The notes below the pieces were generated by a model. It saw only the letters and a program-made list of their open reading frames with translations. It ran no database searches and was not told where the DNA came from. The translations under genes and the position numbers were made by a program. A stretch of 28,409 nucleotides of DNA from Methanothrix sp. (GTDB lineage Archaea; Halobacteriota; Methanosarcinia; Methanotrichales; Methanotrichaceae). Shown here one piece after another: positions 7,324 to 14,513 of this stretch. Every line of letters starts with the position of its first letter. Position 1 is the first letter of the stretch. Location: positions 1 to 28,409 of the forward strand of contig WOYM01000122.1 in the NCBI GenBank assembly GCA_011620785.1, written 5' to 3'.

Positions 7324-7892
7324 TGCCCCCAGTCAGCTGCATTCTGCTGGTGATAGTAAATGGAATCCTCTACATAGCTGTTGATATCGTCCGTGCTCAT
7401 GATATCAATCTCGCTATGCCAGCCAACCTCAACCTCGCCGTCCTCGTTCTCGATCAGAGTGAGGAAGATGGTGGTGGGAACATACTGCTTCTTGCCTGTG
7501 GGACTGTAGAGATCCAGAACCTCCATCGCCTTCAGGATTCCATCTCCCTCAGCCAGAATGCTGTAGAACAGGATATCATCGTTGTGGATTTTTATAGCAT
7601 CATTTATCCTGGGGACATGGGTCACGCAGGGCAGGCAGTTGTTCTGGTGGATCAGGATCAGCAGTGGCCTGTCCTCCAGAGCCTCAATAACCCAATCCGG
7701 GTGATTTACGGCGGAGCCAGAGTTGACGTTTTTGTCCGGGTATGTCGTCCACCAATCAGAATCACCCGAGCCAAGAGAGTGCTCAGGACCATTGTCATCC
7801 TCATCCTCTGCCAGGGCAACGGCACAGAAAAGAGAGATGGTCAAAAGAGAGGCGATCAATAGTGTGAGGAAATTTGTGAACCGATCAAGCAT
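7320..7892 (-). CDS. Exported thioredoxin-fold protein
   Basis: A 190-residue protein with a clear signal peptide (LLIASLLTISLFCAVALAED), then a mature acidic region and a thioredoxin-like core. The C-x2-C site is Cys86-Leu-Pro-Cys89 in LILIHQNNCLPC, and VPTTIFL carries the cis-Pro. It probably works outside the membrane as a thiol reductase or oxidase and receives electrons from the CcdA fusion encoded next, whose GTG overlaps this gene's stop. On the minus strand ggagg precedes the ATG by about 9 nt, which supports the start at 7892. The specific client is unknown; c-type cytochromes or surface proteins are possible. Confidence 0.82.
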   Translation of the reverse strand: MLDRFTNFLTLLIASLLTISLFCAVALAEDEDDNGPEHSLGSGDSDWWTTYPDKNVNSGSAVNHPDWVIEALEDRPLLILIHQNNCLPCVTHVPRINDAIKIHNDDILFYSILAEGDGILKAMEVLDLYSPTGKKQYVPTTIFLTLIENEDGEVEVGWHSEIDIMSTDDINSYVEDSIYYHQQNAADWGQ

Positions 7893-8197
7893 GATTTAAA
7901 CCTCCGAATACGTCCTCTTCTATTCTTCATTTGAATATTTAGAGATTCTCAAGAAATCGCCAGCCGTGGATCTCTTACTTCCTTTATGCAGAACCATTAC
8001 GAGCAATTAGGTCATAGTCCTCGGTATTTATCGCTTTTGGGCCAGGATCGGTATATACATTTCACATATAGCACATTAGGCCTGCATCCTGCACCTTGAA
8101 CCAGTGACTATGACCAAATCAGCAATTTTAGCTCAGAAAAACTTTAAATTCAATGAAGTCGTATTTAAAAAAGAATACATATTGGAGGATATAAAAA
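7893..8197. other. 305-bp divergent intergenic region
   Basis: This gap separates the minus-strand thioredoxin operon from the plus-strand winged-helix gene. I see no coding region. A TATA-like tttaaatt at 8143-8150 and ggagg at 8184-8188 serve the plus-strand gene. A second TATA-like tatatac lies near 8052-8058. A 10-bp inverted repeat (ggtcatagtc 8010-8019; gactatgacc 8106-8115) brackets 86 bp. Its role is unknown. Confidence 0.5.
8143..8150 (+). promoter_or_regulatory. TATA box of the winged-helix gene
   Basis: The element tttaaatt lies 55 bp before ATG 8198 and would place the transcript start near 8170, leaving a short leader that carries ggagg (8184-8188). The placement is by eye. Confidence 0.45.
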
Positions 8198-8521
8198 ATG
8201 GCCAATGAAACTGAGAAGAAACCGAGGTCCAGGAAGAAGAGAGGGATGGCTGAAGCAGGAGTGGCAGCGGCCAAATCAAAGAGAGAGACTGGGAAGGGAG
8301 GGGGGATGACGGAGGAGTCTGTGGATCTGGTATTCGGTATCAATGCCGGCATAATTTGGGACCTGCTCAATCTGAAGGGTCCGATGTCGGCCAGGGAATT
8401 GGCCAAGTCTGCCGCTCTGCGTATAGATGATGTCCATGGCGCACTGGGCTGGCTGGGCAGAGAGGGCAAGATCGATGTGAAAAAGAAGGGACGGTCAAGG
8501 ATCTATTCCCTGAGGCCTTGA
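8198..8521 (+). CDS. Small winged helix-turn-helix protein (DUF2582/PF10771-like)
   Basis: A 107-residue protein. The first ~35 residues are a basic, disordered tail (RSRKKRG and KSKRETGKGGG). Residues ~38-107 form a compact winged helix: NAGIIWDLLNL, then MSARELAKSAALRIDDVHGALGWLGREGK as the HTH, then the wing DVKKKGRSRIYSL. This matches the archaeal/bacterial DUF2582 winged-helix family. It is probably a DNA-binding protein, perhaps chromosomal or regulatory. Its divergent position suggests it might control the thioredoxin/CcdA operon, but that is inference. A strong ggagg precedes the ATG by 9 nt. Confidence 0.8.
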   Translation: MANETEKKPRSRKKRGMAEAGVAAAKSKRETGKGGGMTEESVDLVFGINAGIIWDLLNLKGPMSARELAKSAALRIDDVHGALGWLGREGKIDVKKKGRSRIYSLRP

Positions 8522-8560
8522 GATACCACGGGGCCTTATCGATCCAGCCCCGAAGGCTCA

Positions 8561-9250
8561 TCATCTTCTAATTCTCACCACCTCGCCCGCCCGGGCGAGA
8601 TACAGCTCATCCAGATTATCGAATATGCCGTGCTCCACCACTCCAGGAATAAGGCTGATCTTGGCCGCAAGAGACTTGGGATCCTCGATTGTCCCGAAGT
8701 CCACGTCCATAACGAAATTCCCGTTATCGGTGATCACCGGCCCGTCCTTCCTCAATCCCTGTCGCAGCACCGGCTTGCCTCCCAGTTCCTCCAGCCTCCT
8801 TCCTGCCAACCTAAAGGCTACGGGAATCACCTCCACTGGCACCGGCCAGGTCAGTCTTTCCACATACTTGGATTGGTCGGCAACGATCACGAACCACCTG
8901 GCCGAGCAGGATACCACCTTCTCTCGGGTATGCGCCGCTCCACCGCCCTTGATCACCATCAGGTCTATGTCCACCTGGTCTGCCCCGTCGATGGCCAGAT
9001 CAAGAACTGGATGCTGGTTTAAGCTGGTGAGCCTGATATTTGATTCTATGGCCAGCTGTTCGGCCTGAAAAGAGGTGGGAACGCCATAAAAGTCCAGATC
9101 CTCCTCTCTGACCCTCTCTCCCAGCCTCTTTATCGTCCAGGCCACAGTGGAGCCCGTGCCCAGGCCAACCACCATACCGTTCCTGACCAGCTCTGCCGCT
9201 GCCTCGCCTGCCGCCTTCTTGGCAGCGGAATTGGATGATGCGTCCTTCAT
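8561..9250 (-). CDS. rpiA: Ribose-5-phosphate isomerase A
   Basis: A 229-residue protein of normal RpiA length. It has the N-terminal GLGTGSTV phosphate loop, the DGADQVD active-site loop and KGGGAAHTREK with the catalytic acid region. It interconverts ribose 5-phosphate and ribulose 5-phosphate in the cytoplasm; in methanogens this supplies ribose with the ribulose-monophosphate route. It is the last gene of the minus-strand run that starts at prf1, 52 bp after sepS, and converges with the winged-helix gene. All motifs look intact. Confidence 0.95.
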   Translation of the reverse strand: MKDASSNSAAKKAAGEAAAELVRNGMVVGLGTGSTVAWTIKRLGERVREEDLDFYGVPTSFQAEQLAIESNIRLTSLNQHPVLDLAIDGADQVDIDLMVIKGGGAAHTREKVVSCSARWFVIVADQSKYVERLTWPVPVEVIPVAFRLAGRRLEELGGKPVLRQGLRKDGPVITDNGNFVMDVDFGTIEDPKSLAAKISLIPGVVEHGIFDNLDELYLARAGEVVRIRR

Positions 9251-9302
9251 GCTCCTCTCAGTTTCCCTTTATTTCCTCTCAAAATTCCCGCAATCCATCC
9301 GG

Positions 9303-10913
9303 TCAGAGCAGCTTGCTCTTCACCGTGGTGAAGACCGGTCCCCTCAGGTCAATCTTGTGCTTGTAGCTGGTGATGTACCTCTCGAGAGCTGGGTGAATCT
9401 TGATGTTTATATCCGCCGGGCTTCTCACAATCCTCGCTCTGGTCTCAGACTCCTGGCCATTCATCGCCGCCATCTCGATCTCATAGGCAGAAAGAGCAGC
9501 AAAGGAATCGATGAATCGAATTCCTGTGGTCACTCCCTCATTGAACGCCTCATCCCAGCGGGAGGTGCGGGGGATGCCCATGACGTTATGCTTATAGACC
9601 ACGATCTCATTAAGGGCAGCCGGGCCGCAGAGCTTGGTGTTCTCCTCCGGCTCGACCACCCAGACCTGAATATGCCTTCCGAAGAGCTCTCCCTCCCAGG
9701 CAGGAAACTCGCAGGGAGAGGCGGCATCACCGTGCTCAAGGCACACCCCGATCACAGATTCGGCTATCGCCTGTCCCTCTGGCGTGCTGGGGGTCATTTC
9801 AACAGCGATCATCCGGGCCATCTCCCGGGCAGTGAGCTCCCAATTGGCCTGGAACTGGGGGTAGGAGAGTGCTCTCACATCCTGAGAGTTATGCAGAATC
9901 ATGGCGAGCCGCTCCACTCCCAGCCCCAGGTTCATGACCGGATAGGGGATATCATATTGCGACAGGGCAGTGGGCGAGTAGATGCCGAATGTAGCCACCT
10001 CAACCCAGCCGCTGCTGTACTTGGTGGCCGAGCCGACCAGCCCCGGATGATAAGCATAGACCTCGATCTGAGTTCCGGGAACGTAGTACTTGCTCCTCTT
10101 GTCATCCGGCCGGAACTGGAACTTCTGGAAACCGAACTGGCTGAGAAGGCCGTCTGCAACCGCCTTCCCATCCTCTATGGATACATCCTCATCCATGATC
10201 ACACAGCTGGCCGAGTAGTAGCTCATCAGGCGGGCGGCGTCCTCCGCCTGCTCCCGGCGGAAGCATCGGTCCACAGAGAAGAGTCTGATGGGCAGCCTCT
10301 GGCGGTAATGGAGGTTGGAGAGGGACAGAAACCAGCCACTTGTCATATGGCTTCTCAAGGTGCGACTGGTGGCCTCTGCTTTCAGTCCTTTGAACTCTGG
10401 AAACACCTTCTCCAGGACAGTGCCGATCAGAGCATCGTGAGCAGAAAGGGCATGAGCGATCTCTCCCACCAGGTCGTCGCCCTCAACCTTCCCCTTTTTG
10501 TAGGAATGGAGGATCTGACGAAGTGCCTCCACCTCCTCTGCCGAGAGCTCCCGACCCAGGAGGGCGTTTATCTGGCCGATCCTCTCGTCCGATATGCCGA
10601 TGTCCGGCCGGGGAAGGCCGGCGAGGTAAAAGCACCTGTCCAGAACTGCAAGAGCCTCGGAGCCGAACTGGCGGTAGACATCCTGGGCCTCGACCATCAC
10701 CGGATTCATGGCCTCATTGAAGCCGAGGCGAATATAGGCCTCTCGTAGCTTCTGAACGGTATCGAAGATGGGATGAACTGAGCCGAAGGAATAGCTATTT
10801 CGCGGATATCTCTCATTCAAGGACGGCCGGCCAAGGTACTCTCTTCCTTCCTGCCAGGTCTTATCGAAATCCTCCCGGGCCGCCTCCAGGATATGATTGG
10901 GATCGAACTTCAT
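9303..10913 (-). CDS. sepS: O-phosphoseryl-tRNA synthetase
   Basis: A 536-residue class II aminoacyl-tRNA synthetase matching archaeal SepRS from the first residues (MKFDPNHILEAAREDFDKTW) through YPRNSYSFGSVHPIFDTVQKLREAY, the TSGWFLSL segment, the motif 2-like DRCFRREQ region and the motif 3-like GLGVERLAMI. SepRS charges tRNA-Cys with O-phosphoserine; SepCysS (not in this window) then converts it to Cys-tRNA. The enzyme is restricted mainly to methanogens and relatives, which is a strong taxonomic marker here. It follows the translin gene by 25 bp on the same strand. Length and motifs are complete. Confidence 0.95.
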   Translation of the reverse strand: MKFDPNHILEAAREDFDKTWQEGREYLGRPSLNERYPRNSYSFGSVHPIFDTVQKLREAYIRLGFNEAMNPVMVEAQDVYRQFGSEALAVLDRCFYLAGLPRPDIGISDERIGQINALLGRELSAEEVEALRQILHSYKKGKVEGDDLVGEIAHALSAHDALIGTVLEKVFPEFKGLKAEATSRTLRSHMTSGWFLSLSNLHYRQRLPIRLFSVDRCFRREQAEDAARLMSYYSASCVIMDEDVSIEDGKAVADGLLSQFGFQKFQFRPDDKRSKYYVPGTQIEVYAYHPGLVGSATKYSSGWVEVATFGIYSPTALSQYDIPYPVMNLGLGVERLAMILHNSQDVRALSYPQFQANWELTAREMARMIAVEMTPSTPEGQAIAESVIGVCLEHGDAASPCEFPAWEGELFGRHIQVWVVEPEENTKLCGPAALNEIVVYKHNVMGIPRTSRWDEAFNEGVTTGIRFIDSFAALSAYEIEMAAMNGQESETRARIVRSPADINIKIHPALERYITSYKHKIDLRGPVFTTVKSKLL

Positions 10914-10938
10914 GACTTAAACTCCATGATCTATTGAT

Positions 10939-11574
10939 TTAAGGCTTTTTGAGTTTATTTTGAAATAATGATTCCATTCTGGATATCTCCAGGGCATTGG
11001 TGAGGTCCCCTCGGGTCCTTTCCAGCATGGACCTGGCAAGATCGCTCTTCCTTCGCAGACCTCTGGTTATAGCATCAGGATAGTCGAATAGCATCAGCAG
11101 ATAATAGATATCCTCCATGACCTCCAGGAAGTATTCGCCATCTTTTGCCCTGCCGGAGCGGATGAGGTCCAGAATATGACGGCGAAGCTCACCGCACACG
11201 TCGCCCAAACCCGCCAGATAGTTCGCCAATTCCACACCCACCTCAGCCGGGGTGAGGATCTCATTTCTGGTGATGATGGAGTAGACGGAGATGGCCTCGG
11301 CGTACTCCTGTTCCGCTCCGTCCACAAAGCCTGCATAGCGTACATCCTGATGGTTCTCCAAAAGCTCCCGGATCTTCTCCAGCTCTTCTGCTGCCTCATC
11401 GACCAGCCTCTTTGCCGCCGGAATTTCGCTTCTGTGCATCGATCTGATTGATGAAGAGCACAGGCGTATCACCCTCCGGGAGAGGGATAGAGCCTCCTCA
11501 CGAGCCCGATCTTTGTCATCGAAGCTTCTGAGCAATCCCTCAGAGATGTTCTCAAACATGGACGGTCCGGGCAT
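10939..11574 (-). CDS. Archaeal translin-family protein
   Basis: A 211-residue all-helical protein. The segments VIRLCSSSIRSMHRSEIPAA, GFVDGAEQEYAEAISVY, TPAEVGVELANYLAGLGDVCGELRR and YLLMLFDYPDAITRGLRRKSDLARSMLERTRGDLT match translin/TRAX. Eukaryotic translin-TRAX forms the C3PO ribonuclease; archaeal members form octameric RNA/DNA-binding shells, some with nuclease activity. Here Glu107 in AEQEYAEA and the downstream acidic residues may form an active site, but I cannot confirm it. The start may be the ATG at 11574 or MFENIS at 11559. Its location between a TIM-barrel gene and sepS, in a run with aRF1, suggests a role in tRNA or mRNA processing. Confidence 0.85.
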   Translation of the reverse strand: MPGPSMFENISEGLLRSFDDKDRAREEALSLSRRVIRLCSSSIRSMHRSEIPAAKRLVDEAAEELEKIRELLENHQDVRYAGFVDGAEQEYAEAISVYSIITRNEILTPAEVGVELANYLAGLGDVCGELRRHILDLIRSGRAKDGEYFLEVMEDIYYLLMLFDYPDAITRGLRRKSDLARSMLERTRGDLTNALEISRMESLFQNKLKKP

Positions 11575-11618
11575 AATCTCAGTCTCTCATTCCTAAAGCA
11601 GATATATTTTGTCCGATA

Positions 11619-12386
11619 TCATCCATCCAGCAGCCTTTTGAGCCTTTTTACCGATCTCTGGCCCTCTTCCAAAGAGCGCGATTCGGTTACTATCCGGCCA
11701 CTGTAGCCGTTCAGAGCAGCCAGCACCTTCTTCCAGGGCACAGTGCCATTTCCCACCGGCAGATGCTCGTCTCTCTCTCCATGGTTGTCATGGGCATGGA
11801 TGTGGATCATCATATCCTTAAGCCTCAAAAAATCCTCCACATTTCCATTGGTATTGGCATGTCCCACATCGAAGATGAATCCCAGGTTATCCCGGTCCAC
11901 AGTCTCTATTATGCCTTCGATCTCCTCCGGGCGCCTCCCCAGGATTGCAGGCATGTTCACCATATTCTCGACTGCCACTCTCATGTCCAGATTCGAGGCA
12001 TGATCGCAGATCTCCTGGATTCCCTTTATGTTCTGCAGCCAGGCAGCGTCTGGCATATGCATTCCCAGGGGAGAGAAGTGGCCGGGATGAACCACTGCCA
12101 AGCGGGCAAAATCGCTTGCCAGGTCCAGGCAGGTCTTCATCTGTCGCACCGTCTCTTCCCATATGGGCTGGTTGACTGAGGCTAGATTCAGGTCCGAGTA
12201 GGGCAGGTGGATGGTGATGACCAGTCCTGTCGTCTCCACGATCTTCCTGGCCTCGGGGAGATTTCCCTCAGTCAGCCTCTGCCTTCCTTCGTTGACTATC
12301 TCCCAGCCGCTATATCCCAGATCCTCCAGCTGGTAAGCCCAGTCAAAGGGCCGGTCCACCAACTTGCTGGACGAAAAGCTAAACAT
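11619..12386 (-). CDS. Sugar phosphate isomerase/epimerase-type TIM-barrel protein
   Basis: About 255 residues of the xylose isomerase-like/AP endonuclease 2 fold: FSFSSSKLVDRPFDWAYQL at the start, YSGWEIV, TIHLPYSDLNLAS, VVHPGHFSP, VAVENMVNMP, FIFDVGHANTNGN, IHAHDNHGERDEHLPVGNG and TESRS at the end. The His/Glu/Asp set (HPGH, ENM, DVGHA, HAHDNHG) is the usual divalent-metal site. Start ATG 12386 is chosen because the barrel begins there and it overlaps the upstream stop by 8 bp; an ATG at 12416 would add an unlikely leader. The substrate is unknown: relatives act on sugars, inositols or abasic DNA. Confidence 0.8.
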   Translation of the reverse strand: MFSFSSSKLVDRPFDWAYQLEDLGYSGWEIVNEGRQRLTEGNLPEARKIVETTGLVITIHLPYSDLNLASVNQPIWEETVRQMKTCLDLASDFARLAVVHPGHFSPLGMHMPDAAWLQNIKGIQEICDHASNLDMRVAVENMVNMPAILGRRPEEIEGIIETVDRDNLGFIFDVGHANTNGNVEDFLRLKDMMIHIHAHDNHGERDEHLPVGNGTVPWKKVLAALNGYSGRIVTESRSLEEGQRSVKRLKRLLDG

Positions 12387-12795
12387 CCAAATCGATCTCC
12401 TTGACTGCCACTCCATTCTCCGTGACTGGTGCCAGCCAGTCGATGACCCTCTCTGGATCTGTGGCCTGAATCTGGATATGCAATGAACCCAGGGACTCCT
12501 CTTGAGGGGGAAAGCTCACCATTCCCATATAGGCTGCCTGCTTGCTGAGCTGAAAATGGATTATATTGCAGCTTCGGCCTCGCTCTAAAACAGACCTGGC
12601 AGCATCCAGAATCTCCTGGCTTCTCAGGAGGCGATGCAATCTTCTCAAGGATTGAGGGCCATCATAAGCGTCGATACGATCGGTGCGAATGTCCATTATC
12701 AGACCGGGAAAGATGTTCTCAATCGCCAAGACTACCCTATCGACCCTTTCCGTAAGCTGAACGGCTGAATAGACTGTGACCTCGATCGTTCTCAT
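12379..12795 (-). CDS. UPF0201/PF01877-type RNA-binding protein
   Basis: A 138-residue protein of the archaeal UPF0201 family: an N-terminal ferredoxin-like half (MRTIEVTVYSAVQLTERVD, AIENIFPG), RRLHRLLRSQEILDAARSVL, and the C-terminal half with FQLSKQAAYMGMVSFPPQEESLG and IQIQA. Members have a split beta-sheet resembling ribosomal protein L5 and are predicted RNA-binding proteins. It starts 5 bp after the prf1 stop and overlaps the TIM-barrel gene, so it is in the prf1 operon. That position supports a translation or RNA role; no enzymatic residues are evident. Confidence 0.8.
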   Translation of the reverse strand: MRTIEVTVYSAVQLTERVDRVVLAIENIFPGLIMDIRTDRIDAYDGPQSLRRLHRLLRSQEILDAARSVLERGRSCNIIHFQLSKQAAYMGMVSFPPQEESLGSLHIQIQATDPERVIDWLAPVTENGVAVKEIDLDV

Positions 12796-12800
12796 CGCCC

Positions 12801-14042
12801 CTAGATGTGGCTGGTCTTGTATCTGAGGATAGCAGCTATGCCGCCAAAGGCCCGGAAGAGCTGTGCTCCTTCCTCGAATTCCGTTGAGATGATCTTGACC
12901 TCTGCCCCGCTCATCTCTGCCAGCTTGGACAGGTCGGAGACTATATCCACCTCTTCCTCAATGGTCAGCGGGCTGGAGCATTTCAAGCAAGTTCCTACCG
13001 GCTCGGATGAGCCGCTCCTGGTCTGGCTGTCGGTATAGTCGCAGCTGCGATTGGTGCAAACGATCTTGGCCCTGGTCTTCCTGAGGTCCTCGGATAGGAG
13101 AAGAACATCAACCGCCCCAAGCTCCAGGTTGTGGCGGACCTCCTTTTCCCCGTATGCTGCGAGGCCTTTGTCTGATACCAGCTCCTTCATGAACCTGCGC
13201 ATGATCTCTTTATCCTGGGTGACCTCCAGGTCTGAGAGCTGCTCTTGAGCAGCATCCACCAGCTCATACAGACCTGACTCATCAGTGTAGGAGACATCCA
13301 ACGCCGCCAGGACCTTTCTCTGCAGCTCATGATGCAGAAAGCCTCCTTCTACAAACTCCTCTTTGGTGGGAGAAGGCCCACCGATCAGGATTCCTTCAAG
13401 GTCCTTGGGATCAATGGGCAGAAAGGCGTCATTGGCCGACTCGCCTATCCTTTTATAGAAATCGTGAATAGCAATCAGACGAAGCTGCTGGAACCTGTGG
13501 CTGGACTGGCCGCCTTTCCTCTGCTTGCCTGGAACAGTAGAAGTCAGGGTCTTGAGGGGCTCGATATATTTCCCCTTCAATAGGCCGATTGCTGCCTCAC
13601 GCCTGTCCAGGACGATAAGACCAAAGGTCCTCTTGTCTGCCAGCATCTCCTCCAAAGGCTCGAGATAAAAGGAGGAGTCGCAATGATATCTGTAGGTGAT
13701 GATGGGATCAGGTGGCTCCAGGGCGGTGCTGAAGAGCTCTGTGCGATTGGCCCCTATGTCCACGCTACCGATAAATAGGACGACGCCATTCTCCGGAGGT
13801 TTTGGTATGAGCTTGAGCCTGGACATGGCTGACTCGAGGGAGCCCTGGACGCTGAGCCTTGTCACTCTCGACTTTATATTGGATGCTTGCCCGTATTCCT
13901 CCCGCAACTGGCTGGTAACATCAGATATCTGCTTATCAGGAGGGATATACAGGGAAATGAGCTCTGTGCCCCTGCCCTTCTTGCTCCGGAGGCCATCGAG
14001 AAGACGCTTAAATTCATACCTTTCCTGCGCTGTAAACTCCAT
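12801..14042 (-). CDS. prf1: Peptide chain release factor aRF1
   Basis: A 413-residue archaeal/eukaryotic-type release factor. Counting from ATG 14042: NIKS at 55-58 and YxCxxxF (YHCDSSF) at 119-125 for stop-codon decoding, GGQ at 177-179 for peptidyl-tRNA hydrolysis, and a C-terminal domain with a Cys pair region (CTNRSCDYTD...CLKCSSPL). It recognises all three stop codons and releases the peptide. The start is fixed at MEFTAQERYEFKRLL by ggagat 8 nt upstream; a frame extension to 14075 is not used because it would include the promoter region. It heads the minus-strand RNA/translation operon. Confidence 0.95.
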   Translation of the reverse strand: MEFTAQERYEFKRLLDGLRSKKGRGTELISLYIPPDKQISDVTSQLREEYGQASNIKSRVTRLSVQGSLESAMSRLKLIPKPPENGVVLFIGSVDIGANRTELFSTALEPPDPIITYRYHCDSSFYLEPLEEMLADKRTFGLIVLDRREAAIGLLKGKYIEPLKTLTSTVPGKQRKGGQSSHRFQQLRLIAIHDFYKRIGESANDAFLPIDPKDLEGILIGGPSPTKEEFVEGGFLHHELQRKVLAALDVSYTDESGLYELVDAAQEQLSDLEVTQDKEIMRRFMKELVSDKGLAAYGEKEVRHNLELGAVDVLLLSEDLRKTRAKIVCTNRSCDYTDSQTRSGSSEPVGTCLKCSSPLTIEEEVDIVSDLSKLAEMSGAEVKIISTEFEEGAQLFRAFGGIAAILRYKTSHI

Positions 14043-14077
14043 TCTAGCCGATCTCCAAAATTGCTCCTGGATCAAGG

Positions 14078-14084
14078 TATAAAA
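14078..14084 (-). promoter_or_regulatory. TATA box of the prf1 operon
   Basis: On the minus strand ttttata lies about 39 nt before the prf1 ATG. This predicts a transcript start near 14055 and a leader of roughly 14 nt with ggagat (14051-14056). This promoter would drive prf1 through rpiA. Confidence 0.5.
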
Positions 14085-14104
14085 GGCTTCTTCAAAAGGA
14101 TTTC

Positions 14105-14173
14105 GGATGGTGACTACTCCCCATCCCTAAAGGGTAGGGCTTCTACGGTTTTGATTCCGATAGATTGTAGTCC
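14105..14173 (-). mobile_element. 3' scar of an IS200/IS605-family tnpB with its terminal hairpin
   Basis: On the minus strand, 19 codons read GLQSIGIKTVEALPFRDGE then TAG (14116-14114). VEALPFR(D/A)GE-stop is the characteristic C-terminus of many TnpB proteins, where the tnpB end doubles as the right end of the element and the 3' part of its guide (omega/re) RNA. The hairpin ccc-at-ccc / ggg-ta-ggg (14120-14139) matches the right-end stem with an internal loop. A TAG lies directly upstream (14176-14174) and no tnpB body follows, so only the end remains. It may be a decayed insertion or part of a small non-autonomous element. Confidence 0.7.
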
Positions 14174-14513
14174 CTAGAACACATATTTATATGCCTTGAG
14201 CATAGATATGGTTAAGTGGTTGTTAGGATATATAATTTTCTGCTTAACGGCAGTACTTACGGTATTCATCCCCTCCCCTAAACGCCCATGTGCCTCAGGA
14301 CAATGGATATAAAGCTAATTTTTTCCCAATCCCAGAATCCTAGGGGGTGCGGCAATTATTACTATCTTAATAATACTAGTCAGATTTGGCTGAAGTAATT
14401 GATCAATTTATCAAATTCTCCTAATTAATCGGGAGTCTTAAAATCAGTCAATAGAAATGGCAGAATTTGATCTATTCAAAAACTATATAAAGATATAAGT
14501 TATCTTATAATCC
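14174..14513. other. Gene-poor AT-rich gap upstream of the TPR gene
   Basis: No coding region is supported here. It holds several TATA-like stretches (for example near 14228-14236 and 14313-14319) and the promoter of the TPR gene at 14483-14490. The second half is strongly AT-rich compared with the flanking genes. Together with the tnpB scar next to it, this looks like the site of an old insertion. Confidence 0.5.
14483..14490 (+). promoter_or_regulatory. TATA box of the TPR gene, leaderless transcript predicted
   Basis: The sequence ctatataa, preceded by a purine-rich caaaaa that fits a BRE, has its centre 27 nt before ATG 14514. Archaeal transcription starts about 25-27 nt past the TATA centre, so the mRNA should begin at or next to the A of the start codon. 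No Shine-Dalgarno sequence is present. Confidence 0.65.

Noticed and set aside
9147..10748. Plus-strand open frame of 533 codons opposite sepS
   Set aside because: It is the antisense of a well-supported synthetase, with low-complexity proline/arginine-rich stretches and no family motif.
14211..14250. gttaag...cttaac short inverted repeat as the left end of an IS element
   Set aside because: Six-base arms are common by chance in AT-rich DNA, and IS200/IS605 elements do not carry terminal inverted repeats of that kind.
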